64,000 bases of DNA, taken from Halorubrum salipaludis (GTDB lineage Archaea; Halobacteriota; Halobacteria; Halobacteriales; Haloferacaceae). The notes beneath the pieces are model-generated. The model did not search any database. It was not told the DNA's origin and saw nothing but the letters and a program-made list of their open reading frames with translations. This document shows positions 25,368 through 33,260 of the stretch, one piece after another. Each line of letters starts with the position of its first letter. The first letter of the stretch is position 1. Where the stretch lies: positions 1-64,000 of the forward strand of contig NZ_NSKC01000010.1 in assembly GCF_002286985.1 (NCBI RefSeq). Direction: 5' to 3'. A program made the translations under genes and the position numbers.

Positions 25368-26171
25368 CTACTCCACGGGACGGACTGTGTCGCCATCCTG
25401 ACGGACACGGTCGAAGGTTGAGAGATACGCGATCCGGTCGTGAACCTCGTCGGCATCCAGCTCCAGTTCGGCGGCCAGTTCGTCGACGGTCATCGGTTCA
25501 TCGAGTGCCTGGAGGACTTCGAGCCCCCGGTAGTACCTATTCGTGAGCTCCTGGACGCGGCCCTCGATCGGCGTGGTCACCCCGTACCGCTCCTCGAGTT
25601 CGACCAGGGCCTCATTCGCGAACGTAGCAAACTGATCGTCCCCCAGGCGTTCGATTTGGGCTTCGAGTTCTTTTCGGACGACGTCGTAATCGAGGCCGGC
25701 CTGCACGAGCATATTCATGTCCTCGATGTCGTCGTCGCGGCCGGCGATTGCCTTGAACAGGAAGATATCCTCGTTGCTGACCAGCCGAACCGTCAGTCGA
25801 TCTGTGTCGAGGAACGGCTCGCTGCGCTCTTGCATCCCGTCGGTGAGCACGAGCTTGTTCGCGACCTGCTGGTTGAAGATGTCGAGGCGACACCCATCGT
25901 CGTTCTCGACGCAGCTCGTCGCGCCAAGCGCCCGGTAATCTGGATCCAGCGACTGGACCTCCGCATACCCGAGGTCCATCAGGACGGCCCACAGCTGACC
26001 GTATGCGTCGCCATCCGGGACGACCAGGTCGATGTCTTTCGTCGCCCCCTTGAGGTCGCGCAGCGACATCGCGCCACCACCGATCAGGTAGACCGTGAGC
26101 GGTTCAGATAACCCGTCCCCGATTCGCTGGAATTCGTTCTCGATGTACTCACGTCCGAATGTTGGTCTCAT
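25368..26171 (-). CDS. Nucleotidyltransferase toxin-like protein (AbiEii/DUF6036 type)
   Basis: This is a 267-aa protein. It has the nucleotidyltransferase signature IGGGAMSLR with KDIDLVV (catalytic GG and DxD), then RLDIF and FLFKAIAGRDDDIEDM. The C-terminal 60 residues form a winged helix (MTVDELAAELELDADEVHDR). The ATG at 26171 overlaps the stop of the upstream HTH gene by 4 nt. Overlapping wHTH-protein and nucleotidyltransferase genes in this order is the layout of AbiEi/AbiEii type IV toxin-antitoxin systems. The toxin would nucleotidylate a cellular target such as tRNA. The assignment to a TA system is inference. Confidence 0.7.
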   Translation of the reverse strand: MRPTFGREYIENEFQRIGDGLSEPLTVYLIGGGAMSLRDLKGATKDIDLVVPDGDAYGQLWAVLMDLGYAEVQSLDPDYRALGATSCVENDDGCRLDIFNQQVANKLVLTDGMQERSEPFLDTDRLTVRLVSNEDIFLFKAIAGRDDDIEDMNMLVQAGLDYDVVRKELEAQIERLGDDQFATFANEALVELEERYGVTTPIEGRVQELTNRYYRGLEVLQALDEPMTVDELAAELELDADEVHDRIAYLSTFDRVRQDGDTVRPVE

Positions 26172-27094
26172 TGTGGTAGATCCACCTCGTAGTCAGCCGC
26201 TAGCTCCTGGAACTCGTCCCACTCCGGGAGCCGGTCGTCGTCGACCTCGCCGTGCGTCTCGAGATAGCGCAGCAAGGCGTCGATTTCGTCTTCGAGGCCA
26301 TACTTCGCCGCCTGCTCTCGGAGGTCCGCCTCGTCGACGTCGACGTGGCTGAGCAGGAGGAGACAGTACGAGCGGTGGCGGCTGCCGTCGTCGATGAGCA
26401 GCGTGTGACAGCAAAGCTCCGCCGGCGAGATTGCATCGAGGTCCTCGGAGTAGAGGTAGTAGCGATGGCCGGTGAGCAGGAACTGGAGGTCGAAGGCCGC
26501 GAACCGAGCGAGGCCGGTTTCGTGGAACCCCTCCGCGTCGATCTCCGTCTCAGCCTGGGCGAGGAATTCGTCGTAGTCCTCCCAGAGAATCGTGCCCTTC
26601 GGGGCGACGGCTTCGAGGCGTTGGCGATGCAGATGGTGTGCGAGTTCACGGGCGAACTCGTGGAGGCGGTCGAAGTCGGCGTTGAACTCGTAGTGGCCGT
26701 CGGCCGTCCCGACGAGCCCACGGTCGCGAAACCGCTTGAGGACCCGGTTGACCGTGTTGCGGTAGTTGTCGCTCCGGTCGGCGATCTCGGAGACGGTTCG
26801 CGGCTGGTCGAGGTAGTACAGCACCTCGAGTGTCTTCCCGGTCAGCAGCTCGGGGAAGTCGATGTGGGAGTGCTGGCGGACGAGGTCCTGGTAGAGCTCG
26901 ACGGCACGAGCGTCTGACGGGATGACTCGTTTTCGGCGGCCGTCGCGTTCCGTGTAGACGAGTCCCTTCTCGACGAGGTCGGCGACGGCACGTGAGAGGT
27001 AACTCTCGCTGTGGTCGAGCTTCGTCGCGAGTTCGGAGATCGTGTCGCCACGGTCGACCGTGGCGAGGACATCGAGTTCGATGCGCCGGAGCAC
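26168..27094 (-). CDS. Winged-helix regulator, probable antitoxin partner
   Basis: This is a 308-aa protein with two HTH domains near the N-terminus: SELATKLDHSESYLSRAVAD (about residues 18-38) and VSEIADRSDNYRNTVNRVLK (about 100-120). The rest (about 150-300) is a domain rich in Tyr and Leu with FDLQFLLTGHRYYLYSEDLD, as in AbiEi-like proteins. It is the first gene of the pair and lies 4 nt downstream of a large symmetric operator that covers its TATA box, which implies self-repression. ATG 27094 places transcription close to a leaderless start. Confidence 0.72.
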   Translation of the reverse strand: MLRRIELDVLATVDRGDTISELATKLDHSESYLSRAVADLVEKGLVYTERDGRRKRVIPSDARAVELYQDLVRQHSHIDFPELLTGKTLEVLYYLDQPRTVSEIADRSDNYRNTVNRVLKRFRDRGLVGTADGHYEFNADFDRLHEFARELAHHLHRQRLEAVAPKGTILWEDYDEFLAQAETEIDAEGFHETGLARFAAFDLQFLLTGHRYYLYSEDLDAISPAELCCHTLLIDDGSRHRSYCLLLLSHVDVDEADLREQAAKYGLEDEIDALLRYLETHGEVDDDRLPEWDEFQELAADYEVDLPQ

Positions 27095-27097
27095 GGT

Positions 27098-27145
27098 GTA
27101 ACATAGTACGAAACTTGTATATAAAGAAGTTTCGAGTAGTGTTAC
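27098..27145. promoter_or_regulatory. 48-bp symmetric operator and TATA box of the toxin-antitoxin pair
   Basis: Three nested arms are symmetric about 27121.5: GTAACA (27098) with TGTTAC (27140), and CGAAACTT (27109) with AAGTTTCG (27127). The 10-bp centre GTATATAAAG holds a TATA-like sequence read on either strand. On the - strand the box is about 23-30 nt from the ATG at 27094. This is the shape of a binding site for a dimeric or tetrameric autoregulator. Confidence 0.7.
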
Positions 27146-27177
27146 AGTCAGCAGGCACGAGAGCCGTCTCCATCGTC

Positions 27178-27217
27178 TTAACCAACAAAACTATGATTCG
27201 TGGGCCGTGTTGGTTAA
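27178..27217. repeat. TTAACCAACA inverted-repeat element, copy d
   Basis: Perfect 10-bp arms surround a 20-nt centre (ATGATTCGTGGG inside). It lies between divergent genes, with the right arm ending 14 nt before the ATG at 27232. At this place it would be in the leader or promoter of the downstream gene. Confidence 0.8.
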
Positions 27218-27231
27218 CACGAGAGTAGCCG

Positions 27232-27555
27232 ATGTCCTACGAACCCCCGACCCCACCAGCGAACCTCCCGACGGAGATCGTCAACACGCTCAACGAGTCG
27301 GACCCGGAGCAGCTCCGAGACGTTGCGACGTACGCTGAAGCGCTCGCCGAGCACAAGGAACGAGAGGCCCGTCTCGAGGAGTCGGCAGATCAAGAAGAGG
27401 TCGAAGAGCGACCGGACGATCTCCCGGACGACGTCCCTGCCAAAGCGACGATCACGATCAAGGAAATCAACGACAATCGCTACTACTACTGGCAGTGGCG
27501 GGAGGGAGAGAAGATTCGTTCTCAGTACAAGGGTCCGGTCAACCCGGACGAGTAA
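27232..27555 (+). CDS. Small haloarchaeal plasmid protein next to the origin
   Basis: This is a 107-aa acidic protein. It has a helical first half (ESDPEQLRDVATYAEALAEH, then KEREARLEESADQEEVEERP), and the second half, ITIKEINDNRYYYWQWREGE followed by KIRSQYKGP, is basic and aromatic. This pattern resembles small plasmid proteins (DUF6788-like in my memory) that often adjoin origins. The ATG lies 14 nt after inverted-repeat copy d. Function unknown. Confidence 0.65.
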   Translation: MSYEPPTPPANLPTEIVNTLNESDPEQLRDVATYAEALAEHKEREARLEESADQEEVEERPDDLPDDVPAKATITIKEINDNRYYYWQWREGEKIRSQYKGPVNPDE

Positions 27556-27576
27556 AACTCGATGATGGAGGACACC

Positions 27577-27660
27577 CACCCCACGTTTCCGTCGTAACTG
27601 GATGTTGGTGGAGGGGGTGGCGCTGATTTCGAAGGGACCACACCCCCCGCGTTTCCGTCG
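27577..27660 (-). repeat. ORB-like origin repeats, two copies on the - strand
   Basis: Two elements read on the - strand as CGACGGAAACGTGGGGTG (27577-27594) and CGACGGAAACGCGGGGGGTG (27641-27660). They match the general haloarchaeal ORB pattern of a GGAAAC core followed by a G-run. They point away from the orc1 gene, opposite to the copies at 27965-28136, which frames an AT-rich segment (about 27700-27810). Confidence 0.75.
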
Positions 27661-27813
27661 TTTCTCCACGACGGCATAGGGAGAGGCTACGATAGCGCTA
27701 TGCAGCCACTAATTCTGTTGACCTAGAACCAATCTAGAGAAGAACTAACTTCTCCAACACATAGATTAAAGTAGTATAGCTGAGAAACGCTCATTAAGTG
27801 TACTTCAACCAAG

Positions 27814-27839
27814 GAGGGGGCGAAGTACTTCGCCCCCTC
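27814..27839. repeat. Perfect 26-bp palindrome inside the origin region
   Basis: The left half is GAGGGGGCGAAGT and the right half its exact complement ACTTCGCCCCCTC, with no spacer. It sits between the two inverted sets of ORB-like repeats, just after the AT-rich segment, where DNA unwinding would be expected. There is no gene between 27556 and 28185. Confidence 0.8.
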
Positions 27840-27964
27840 AGATGAAACGATCCTTTCCAGCTGCTTCTGTAGGCGGCCAGTATTGGACGGCTAGGCCGCT
27901 CTCGTCTTTGGTATCCCGTCGTGGATGTCTTCTTCGAGTCCCCTCCCCACCTGTTCGGTGATTA

Positions 27965-28136
27965 CGACGGAAACGTGGGGTGTGTGGGTTCGGGATTCGA
28001 CAACAACGCGCCGCTTCCGTCTATGGGTTTCCTCTCTCACGTCGGAAACGCGGTTATATTGTCAGCAATCCAATTCCCCCGAATGACGGCATTTTCCGGC
28101 TGATATCGGACAAGGAACGTCGGAAACGTGGGGTGG
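27965..28136 (+). repeat. ORB-like origin repeats upstream of orc1, + strand
   Basis: Clear copies are at 27965-27982 (CGACGGAAACGTGGGGTG) and 28118-28136 (CGTCGGAAACGTGGGGTGG), with a weaker copy at 28041-28054 (CGTCGGAAACGCGG). All are oriented towards the orc1 gene. Confidence 0.75.
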
Positions 28137-28149
28137 CGTTCTCCACTAG

Positions 28150-28157
28150 ATTTATAC
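28150..28157 (+). promoter_or_regulatory. TATA-like box of the orc1/cdc6 gene
   Basis: ATTTATAC lies 29-36 nt before the ATG at 28186 and 14 nt after the last ORB-like repeat. Binding of the initiator to that repeat could repress its own gene. Confidence 0.5.
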
Positions 28158-28185
28158 TCCCCCCGCTCACACCGTGTGATATTCA

Positions 28186-29418
28186 ATGACGCCCGACTCT
28201 TCACCCAGTTCTGTCGACGATCCACTCTTTGAATCCGGGCATCGCATCTTCGCGAACAAGGATCTCCTGAAAATCGGCCACGTGCCGGAGGCTGACCGGA
28301 TCGTCGGTCGCGACGAGGAAATCTCGAAGCTCGCGAAACGTCTCAACGGTGCTGTCCACGGGTACTCCCCAGAAAACGTGATGATCTACGGGAAAACGGG
28401 GACTGGTAAATCTCTCGTTTCGAAACACGTCTGCCAACGAGCTCAGAATGCCGCTCAGGATGGCGTCGAGATTGGAACCGCGTATATCGACTGTGCTGAA
28501 GACAACACGGAGACTCAAGCAATCTCCTCACTGGCCGCGAAGCTGAACGATGAATCTTCGACTGGAATCTCCGTCCCCCATACCGGCCTCAGTACGTCGA
28601 AATACTACAAACTCCTCTGGAAGACGCTCGACGCTCAATTCGATTCTGTGATCATCATCCTCGACGAGATCGATCTGATGAACGACGACAGCGTGCTGAT
28701 GAAGCTCTCGCGCGCTGAGGAGGCGGGAAAAATCGACTGTAGCGTCGGTGTCATCGCGATCAGCAACAAGATCCAGTACGTCGACAACGTGAACGAGCGC
28801 GTGAAAAGCAGCTTCCAGCACAAGGAGCTGTTCTTCAAGCCATACGACGCCAACCAGTTACGGGAGATTATGTTCAACCGTGAGGACGCCTTCCAGGACG
28901 GCGTCCTTTCCGAGGACGTGATTCCGCTCTCGGCGGCCTTCGCCGCGCAGGAGCACGGTGACGCTCGGAAGGCGATCGACATTCTTCGCCACGCCGGGGA
29001 GGTCGCCTACGAGGCCGGAGCAGAGCAGGTGACGGAGGAACACGTCCGCCAGGCACAGCAGCACGCCGAAAAGGACCGGTTCAGAGAACTCGTGAACGGC
29101 GCACCCACGCAGGCGAAGGCGGCGTTGCTGGCGCTCACGGAGCTGAGTGTCAACAGCAACGACGATGCGTTCCTCACGAGTCGGGTGTACGACCAGTACG
29201 AACGCATCTGCAACCATCTCGATATGGATATCCTCTCCGTCCGCCGGTTCCGCGACATCCTGAAAGAGCAAGCCTTCCTCGGGGTTGTCGAAATCGAGAA
29301 GATCAACAAGGGGAGTGCGGGCGGCATCCACCTCCAGAACCGACTCATCGAAGATCCCCAGGTCGTCCGCGAAACGATCCTCGAGGACAGCCGGATGCAG
29401 GATTGGACTCGCGAGTAG
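28186..29418 (+). CDS. Orc1/Cdc6 replication initiator
   Basis: This is a 410-aa AAA+ initiator. Walker A is YGKTGTGKS (about residues 68-76), Walker B ILDEIDLM (about 157-164), and sensor 2 is around HGDARKAIDI. The C-terminal 100 residues form a winged helix (TSRVYDQYERICNHLDMDIL, then SVRRFRDILKEQ), which binds ORB repeats. It is flanked on both sides by ORB-like repeats, so gene and origin form one unit, as in other haloarchaeal replicons. Length and motifs are complete. Confidence 0.93.
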   Translation: MTPDSSPSSVDDPLFESGHRIFANKDLLKIGHVPEADRIVGRDEEISKLAKRLNGAVHGYSPENVMIYGKTGTGKSLVSKHVCQRAQNAAQDGVEIGTAYIDCAEDNTETQAISSLAAKLNDESSTGISVPHTGLSTSKYYKLLWKTLDAQFDSVIIILDEIDLMNDDSVLMKLSRAEEAGKIDCSVGVIAISNKIQYVDNVNERVKSSFQHKELFFKPYDANQLREIMFNREDAFQDGVLSEDVIPLSAAFAAQEHGDARKAIDILRHAGEVAYEAGAEQVTEEHVRQAQQHAEKDRFRELVNGAPTQAKAALLALTELSVNSNDDAFLTSRVYDQYERICNHLDMDILSVRRFRDILKEQAFLGVVEIEKINKGSAGGIHLQNRLIEDPQVVRETILEDSRMQDWTRE

Positions 29419-29446
29419 TGACCCCCTACTACTGAGTGGGTGCGGA

Positions 29447-29553
29447 CGACGGAAATCCGGGGTGGGGCGTGAGGAAACGACGGAAACGAGGGGGGTCGAA
29501 AATTACGTCGGAAACGTGGGGTTGGATCGAAACGACGGAAACCAGGGGTGGGG
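29447..29553 (+). repeat. Cluster of four ORB-like repeats downstream of orc1
   Basis: Copies are at about 29447-29467, 29478-29498, 29505-29525 and 29532-29553. Each has a CGACGGAAA or CGTCGGAAA core followed by a G-run, and all are on the + strand at 27-31-bp spacing. They fill the gap between orc1 and the convergent polymerase gene. Confidence 0.78.
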
Positions 29554-29557
29554 TCCA

Positions 29558-31732
29558 CTACGACAGTTCGTTGGAGGCTCCGAACGAGGTCAAAACGGCG
29601 TCCCTCTCACCGGAGAGCTCTCGGCGAATATCGGTTCGGTCCCACCCGAGCGGTGAAAGCACGCTCTCGACTGCTCTGACCAGCTGCGTCTCGTAGTACG
29701 AGGCGTCGTAGGTCCCGATCGCTTCGTGGGCGAGGGCGACCCGGTCTCGCGAGGATTTCTCGTCGTCGACGACCACGTACTCGATATCCTGGCCCGGGTG
29801 GACTGCCAGGTCCTGCTCGCGGGCCCGTTTCAAGGCGGCCACGTTCTGGGTATTCTGTGAGTAGCCTTCCAGGGGCTTGGAGACACGGTTCCGCTCAACG
29901 AGCCGCTCTACTTCTACGTTGCCCGCCTGTAGTTCGCCGATTGCTCGTTCGAGCCGTCGGAGTACCGCGTCCGGTGACCGCGTGGCATCGAGCTGGTCGA
30001 GACAGTCCCGCTGGACGTCCTCGATGAACGGCGGGGTCGAGCGCTGCCGGGCTTCGATGCCTCTGACCTTGAAGTCGTCGTCGCCGGCGACCTTTCCGAA
30101 GTACTTCGTTAGCGCGCCGGCGTCGCTCTCGCGCTGCGGGACGAACGCCACCCAGTCGTAGTGGGCCTCGTGTTCGAGCCGAATCTCGACGCGTTCCGTA
30201 ATCTCCGTCGCAAGCGTCCCGAGGTCCTCGCGGTCCTCGTCGTCGACGTCAGGGTCCGGCGTCACCCAGATGGAGTCGACGATGCCGTGGACGACCCGCC
30301 AGCCGCCAGCTTCCAGCCGCTGTTTCGCCGTCAGCAGAATCTCGCGAGCGAACGCGTTGATTGCTTCGTGGCACTCGATGCGGCCGAACTTCGCGTTGCT
30401 GAACCCTTGATAGCCGAAGCAGGCGACGAGGATCCACTTCAGCGCACCCGACCGTCCCTCGAGTTCCGCCAGCCGGTCCTCGTCGGGGTTGTCCCGTTCC
30501 TTCTCGTGACGGATGGCCGCCTTAATCTCGTCGCGCGCGTCGATGATCGGCTGCAGCACGTCGACGAGGTAGCCCCGGTCGTCGCAGATCGAGTACCCGA
30601 GGCCGGGGATGTCGTCGCGGTCGCTGTGGCACTCACACCGGATGACGTCCGGCGAGACGTTCCGGGTACAGATGATGTTCGGGTACAACGAGGAGAAGTC
30701 GAGTTCATGGACGTTCTCGTGAAGCCCGACCTTGGGTGCGAAGATGAAGCCGCCACGGTCGGCGTCGTGGAGCGTCCCCATCGGCTTGTAGAACTCGTGA
30801 CGCCAGGAGTTCCATGGCACGAGGACGTCGCGGTCGTGGGCCTCGCAGATCTGGATCGCCGTGAGCACGTTCCCGATCGACGCCCACGCAAGTTCCTGGA
30901 CGGGCTTCTTTGAGCGCGACACGAGGTCGAGAACGCCGTCGAGGTTCGTCTCTCCGTAGAAGAACGTGTTCGACTCGTCGATAATCGCCCGGCCGGGCAC
31001 GTTGTACCGCGCCGGCGAGTGGCCGACGCGGCCGTAGCTCGAGTACGTCGACCGGCTCGCGAGCTGCTGGTAGTCGACGTCCGGCCACCGACTCAGCGAG
31101 AAGCCGTCGACGCCGGCGTCCGTCGCCATCTCGTACAGGGTCGGGACGATCTCGCTGGTTGAGCAGACCAGGACGTCCGGATCGTGCGCTTCGAGTGCCC
31201 CTTGGACGGCGGTCAGGATATCCGTCGGCGAGCCGGTGACGGTGTCGCCGGCGACGGACAGTTCCTCGTAGACGTCGTTGCTCGTTTCGGTCACCGGAAC
31301 ACTGAGTCGGAGCGTCGACAGCTCGTTCGCCGGCGTCGGATCGGCGCCGGTCTCCAGACAGTACCGAAACTCTCTCGAAAAGTCCACGTTGAAACAGGCG
31401 AGATCCCCGACTGGATAGTCCGACAGTTGACGCGCCTGCCGGGCGAGTGGAGTGACGCGATCGATGTGGGCAACGTCGACTGCGAGAACGGCCTCCTCGT
31501 CGCGTCGAAAGCCGGGGCGTCGCGCAACCAGTTCGGTCGCGACAACATCCGGGTGCTGGTCGTACACCGATTGGAGCGTCGTGAGGTCGATGTCGGACGC
31601 TGGGTCGCGAGCGGCGACGTAGAAGCGTGGGGTGTAGTCATCGCGCTCGGTCGCGACGGCGCCGTCGGCGGTTGCCTCCCACTCCAGGACGCGGCCGTCG
31701 TCCAGAAAGTCGATACTGAACGGCATCGTCAC
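29558..31732 (-). CDS. Divergent family-B DNA polymerase
   Basis: This is a 724-aa protein. Motif A is LDFSSLYPNII and motif B is KWILVACFGYQGF. At the motif C position it has HGIVDSIWV, where family B normally has YGDTDS: the first Asp is replaced and the second (catalytically essential in well-studied enzymes) remains. The N-terminal 340 residues correspond to the exonuclease-like region without an obvious complete DxE motif. Such proteins are annotated as type B polymerases on haloarchaeal genomes. Activity is uncertain. GTG 31732 overlaps the upstream gene (GTGA); an internal ATG at 31726 is possible. It is last in a three-gene operon with a RecA-like protein. Confidence 0.82.
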   Translation of the reverse strand: MTMPFSIDFLDDGRVLEWEATADGAVATERDDYTPRFYVAARDPASDIDLTTLQSVYDQHPDVVATELVARRPGFRRDEEAVLAVDVAHIDRVTPLARQARQLSDYPVGDLACFNVDFSREFRYCLETGADPTPANELSTLRLSVPVTETSNDVYEELSVAGDTVTGSPTDILTAVQGALEAHDPDVLVCSTSEIVPTLYEMATDAGVDGFSLSRWPDVDYQQLASRSTYSSYGRVGHSPARYNVPGRAIIDESNTFFYGETNLDGVLDLVSRSKKPVQELAWASIGNVLTAIQICEAHDRDVLVPWNSWRHEFYKPMGTLHDADRGGFIFAPKVGLHENVHELDFSSLYPNIICTRNVSPDVIRCECHSDRDDIPGLGYSICDDRGYLVDVLQPIIDARDEIKAAIRHEKERDNPDEDRLAELEGRSGALKWILVACFGYQGFSNAKFGRIECHEAINAFAREILLTAKQRLEAGGWRVVHGIVDSIWVTPDPDVDDEDREDLGTLATEITERVEIRLEHEAHYDWVAFVPQRESDAGALTKYFGKVAGDDDFKVRGIEARQRSTPPFIEDVQRDCLDQLDATRSPDAVLRRLERAIGELQAGNVEVERLVERNRVSKPLEGYSQNTQNVAALKRAREQDLAVHPGQDIEYVVVDDEKSSRDRVALAHEAIGTYDASYYETQLVRAVESVLSPLGWDRTDIRRELSGERDAVLTSFGASNELS

Positions 31733-32034
31733 GGGTTCGAGTCCGGTGGGGCACTCTCCTGGTCATCGCGTGCTGCGACCGCGGCTTCGAGTTCCTCGAG
31801 GCGCTCTTCGTGATCGTCGAGGCGCCCCTCCTGTTCAAGATCGATGCTGAGCAGCGCCGACAGCAGCGGGTTTTGGTGGTTCAACAGCCCGCTCGCGTCG
31901 GCGTGCTCGCGGGCGTACTCGAACAGCCGGTCGAAGCGCGGCTGGTCGCGACGCCGCAGTGCCTGGCGGAACTCCGCCCACCGCTCTTCGATGGCCCGGA
32001 GCGCATCCCGGTACGTCGGGTTTGTGCGCCCCAT
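31729..32034 (-). CDS. Small helical protein between RecA-like and polymerase genes
   Basis: This is a 101-aa protein, predominantly helical (YRDALRAIEERWAEFRQALR, then NPLLSALLSIDLEQEGRLDD and HEERLEELEAAVAARDDQES), ending in a coiled coil. The stop overlaps the polymerase start and the ATG is 2 nt from the end of the upstream gene, so all three are coupled. A coiled-coil linker or adaptor between the two larger proteins is plausible but inferred. Confidence 0.72.
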   Translation of the reverse strand: MGRTNPTYRDALRAIEERWAEFRQALRRRDQPRFDRLFEYAREHADASGLLNHQNPLLSALLSIDLEQEGRLDDHEERLEELEAAVAARDDQESAPPDSNP

Positions 32035-32036
32035 CG

Positions 32037-32981
32037 CTATCGGCCTCCTGTCCCGGTCGCGGTCCACGCATCGAGCAAGGGGTCCGCAGTGGCCGCCACC
32101 GTCTCACCGTCAGCGATGACGCCCGTTCCGACGCCCTCCGGGGTCGGCGTCGACGGCGCCGGCGTCGTCGGTTCCACGCCGACCTGCGTGGCGCGTGCCG
32201 CGAGCAGCTGCCGCCAGTACGCGAACGTCGTCTGGTAGTACGCGCCGTCGTCGACGGGATAGACGAGCGTCTCGAAGTCTTCGCCGACGACCCGTGGCCC
32301 CATCCGCGTCTGCTCGCACTCCAGGTGGTGGTCGGCGACCGTCGCGACTGGCTCGGTGAATTCGTTTCGTTCGTTTCGCGTAACGAGCACCGGGATGTCG
32401 TACCCATCGGCGTAGGTCGCCAACCGGGCGAGAGTTCGAGCCTGAAGGGTTCTCGCGTGGGTCTCGCCGAGGGTATCGTCGGCGCGGTACTGGACGTCGA
32501 CGGCCGGCGCGACGATGAGGGCAGGTGTGTGGGGCGACGTGTCCTCGTCACGACTCGGTTCCCCTCGACCGGCCGTCCCGGCGTCAGTGGTGGACATCTG
32601 GATCGACTTGTTCACTGCCGTCGGGAGATTACAGACGGCGCCGTAGTGCTGGTAGGCGGTAAATCCGCGTGCCACGTGGATTCGGTTGAGCAACCGTTGA
32701 CTGGGCGCGATCTGAGCGAGTGTCGTCGTCGTCGCGTGACCATTTGCGTCGACCCAGAAGGCGGGCCCGTCGTGCAGAAGGAGATGGTCGAGTACGAGCG
32801 ACTGCAGGATTGGGACGCCGCGGCCTCCCTCGACGTCGAGCAGCGTGATGCCGTCGCCGAGTGACGGCAACAACATCCCGTCCGTAGCCGGATCGGCCTG
32901 GTCAGCGAGGGACCGATTGCGGTCGGCTCCCCGTGTCGGCTGGTCCACCGTTAATCGGTTCGACGTTGAGTGTTCTCCCAT
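32037..32981 (-). CDS. RecA/RadA-like protein with degenerate P-loop
   Basis: This is a 314-aa protein. The layout resembles RadA/RadB-type ATPases: GITLLDVEGGRGVPILQSLV at the P-loop position, then AFWVDANGHATTTTLAQIAP and RIHVARGFTAYQHYG, with ALIVAPAVDVQY at the Walker B position. The P-loop lacks the GKT/GKS signature, so ATP hydrolysis is doubtful. It is first in the operon with a small helical protein and an unusual polymerase. A RecA-like protein plus polymerase cassette recalls bacterial ImuA-ImuB-DnaE2 mutasomes in design, not in homology. Confidence 0.65.
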   Translation of the reverse strand: MGEHSTSNRLTVDQPTRGADRNRSLADQADPATDGMLLPSLGDGITLLDVEGGRGVPILQSLVLDHLLLHDGPAFWVDANGHATTTTLAQIAPSQRLLNRIHVARGFTAYQHYGAVCNLPTAVNKSIQMSTTDAGTAGRGEPSRDEDTSPHTPALIVAPAVDVQYRADDTLGETHARTLQARTLARLATYADGYDIPVLVTRNERNEFTEPVATVADHHLECEQTRMGPRVVGEDFETLVYPVDDGAYYQTTFAYWRQLLAARATQVGVEPTTPAPSTPTPEGVGTGVIADGETVAATADPLLDAWTATGTGGR

Positions 32982-33137
32982 ACTCGACTAAAGGGCCACA
33001 TTCCCGATAAGCCGCGGCGTGTCGCTTCCGCATTTCAGGGAATCGATCAGAATACAACGAGTGGCGTCGTTGTTTGCGTGTTTTCGTGTTAGGATGAACA
33101 CTTCCGAGAACAATTTCGATATGAGGCGCCTCCTCCG

Positions 33138-33180
33138 TTAACCAACAATTGGATGCATGCGCCCTCTATCTGTTGGTTAA
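33138..33180. repeat. TTAACCAACA inverted-repeat element, copy e
   Basis: Perfect 10-bp arms surround a 23-nt centre containing GGATGCATGC. It lies in the 279-bp gap between the RecA-like gene start (32981) and the end of the GmrSD-like gene (33261). The rest of that gap holds no gene I can support. The left flank (CTCCG) is shared with copy f. Confidence 0.8.
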
Positions 33181-33260
33181 TACGTAAGGAGCTCAGTAGG
33201 CCGGTATCTCAGTTTGATTTCTGTAGAACTCTAAGGAAACTGCGACTTGCAGTTCTCTCT

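Noticed and set aside
27577-29553. CRISPR-like array near orc1
   Set aside because: The repeats are spaced irregularly, occur on both strands and match ORB-type GGAAAC plus G-run elements. No cas gene is present.
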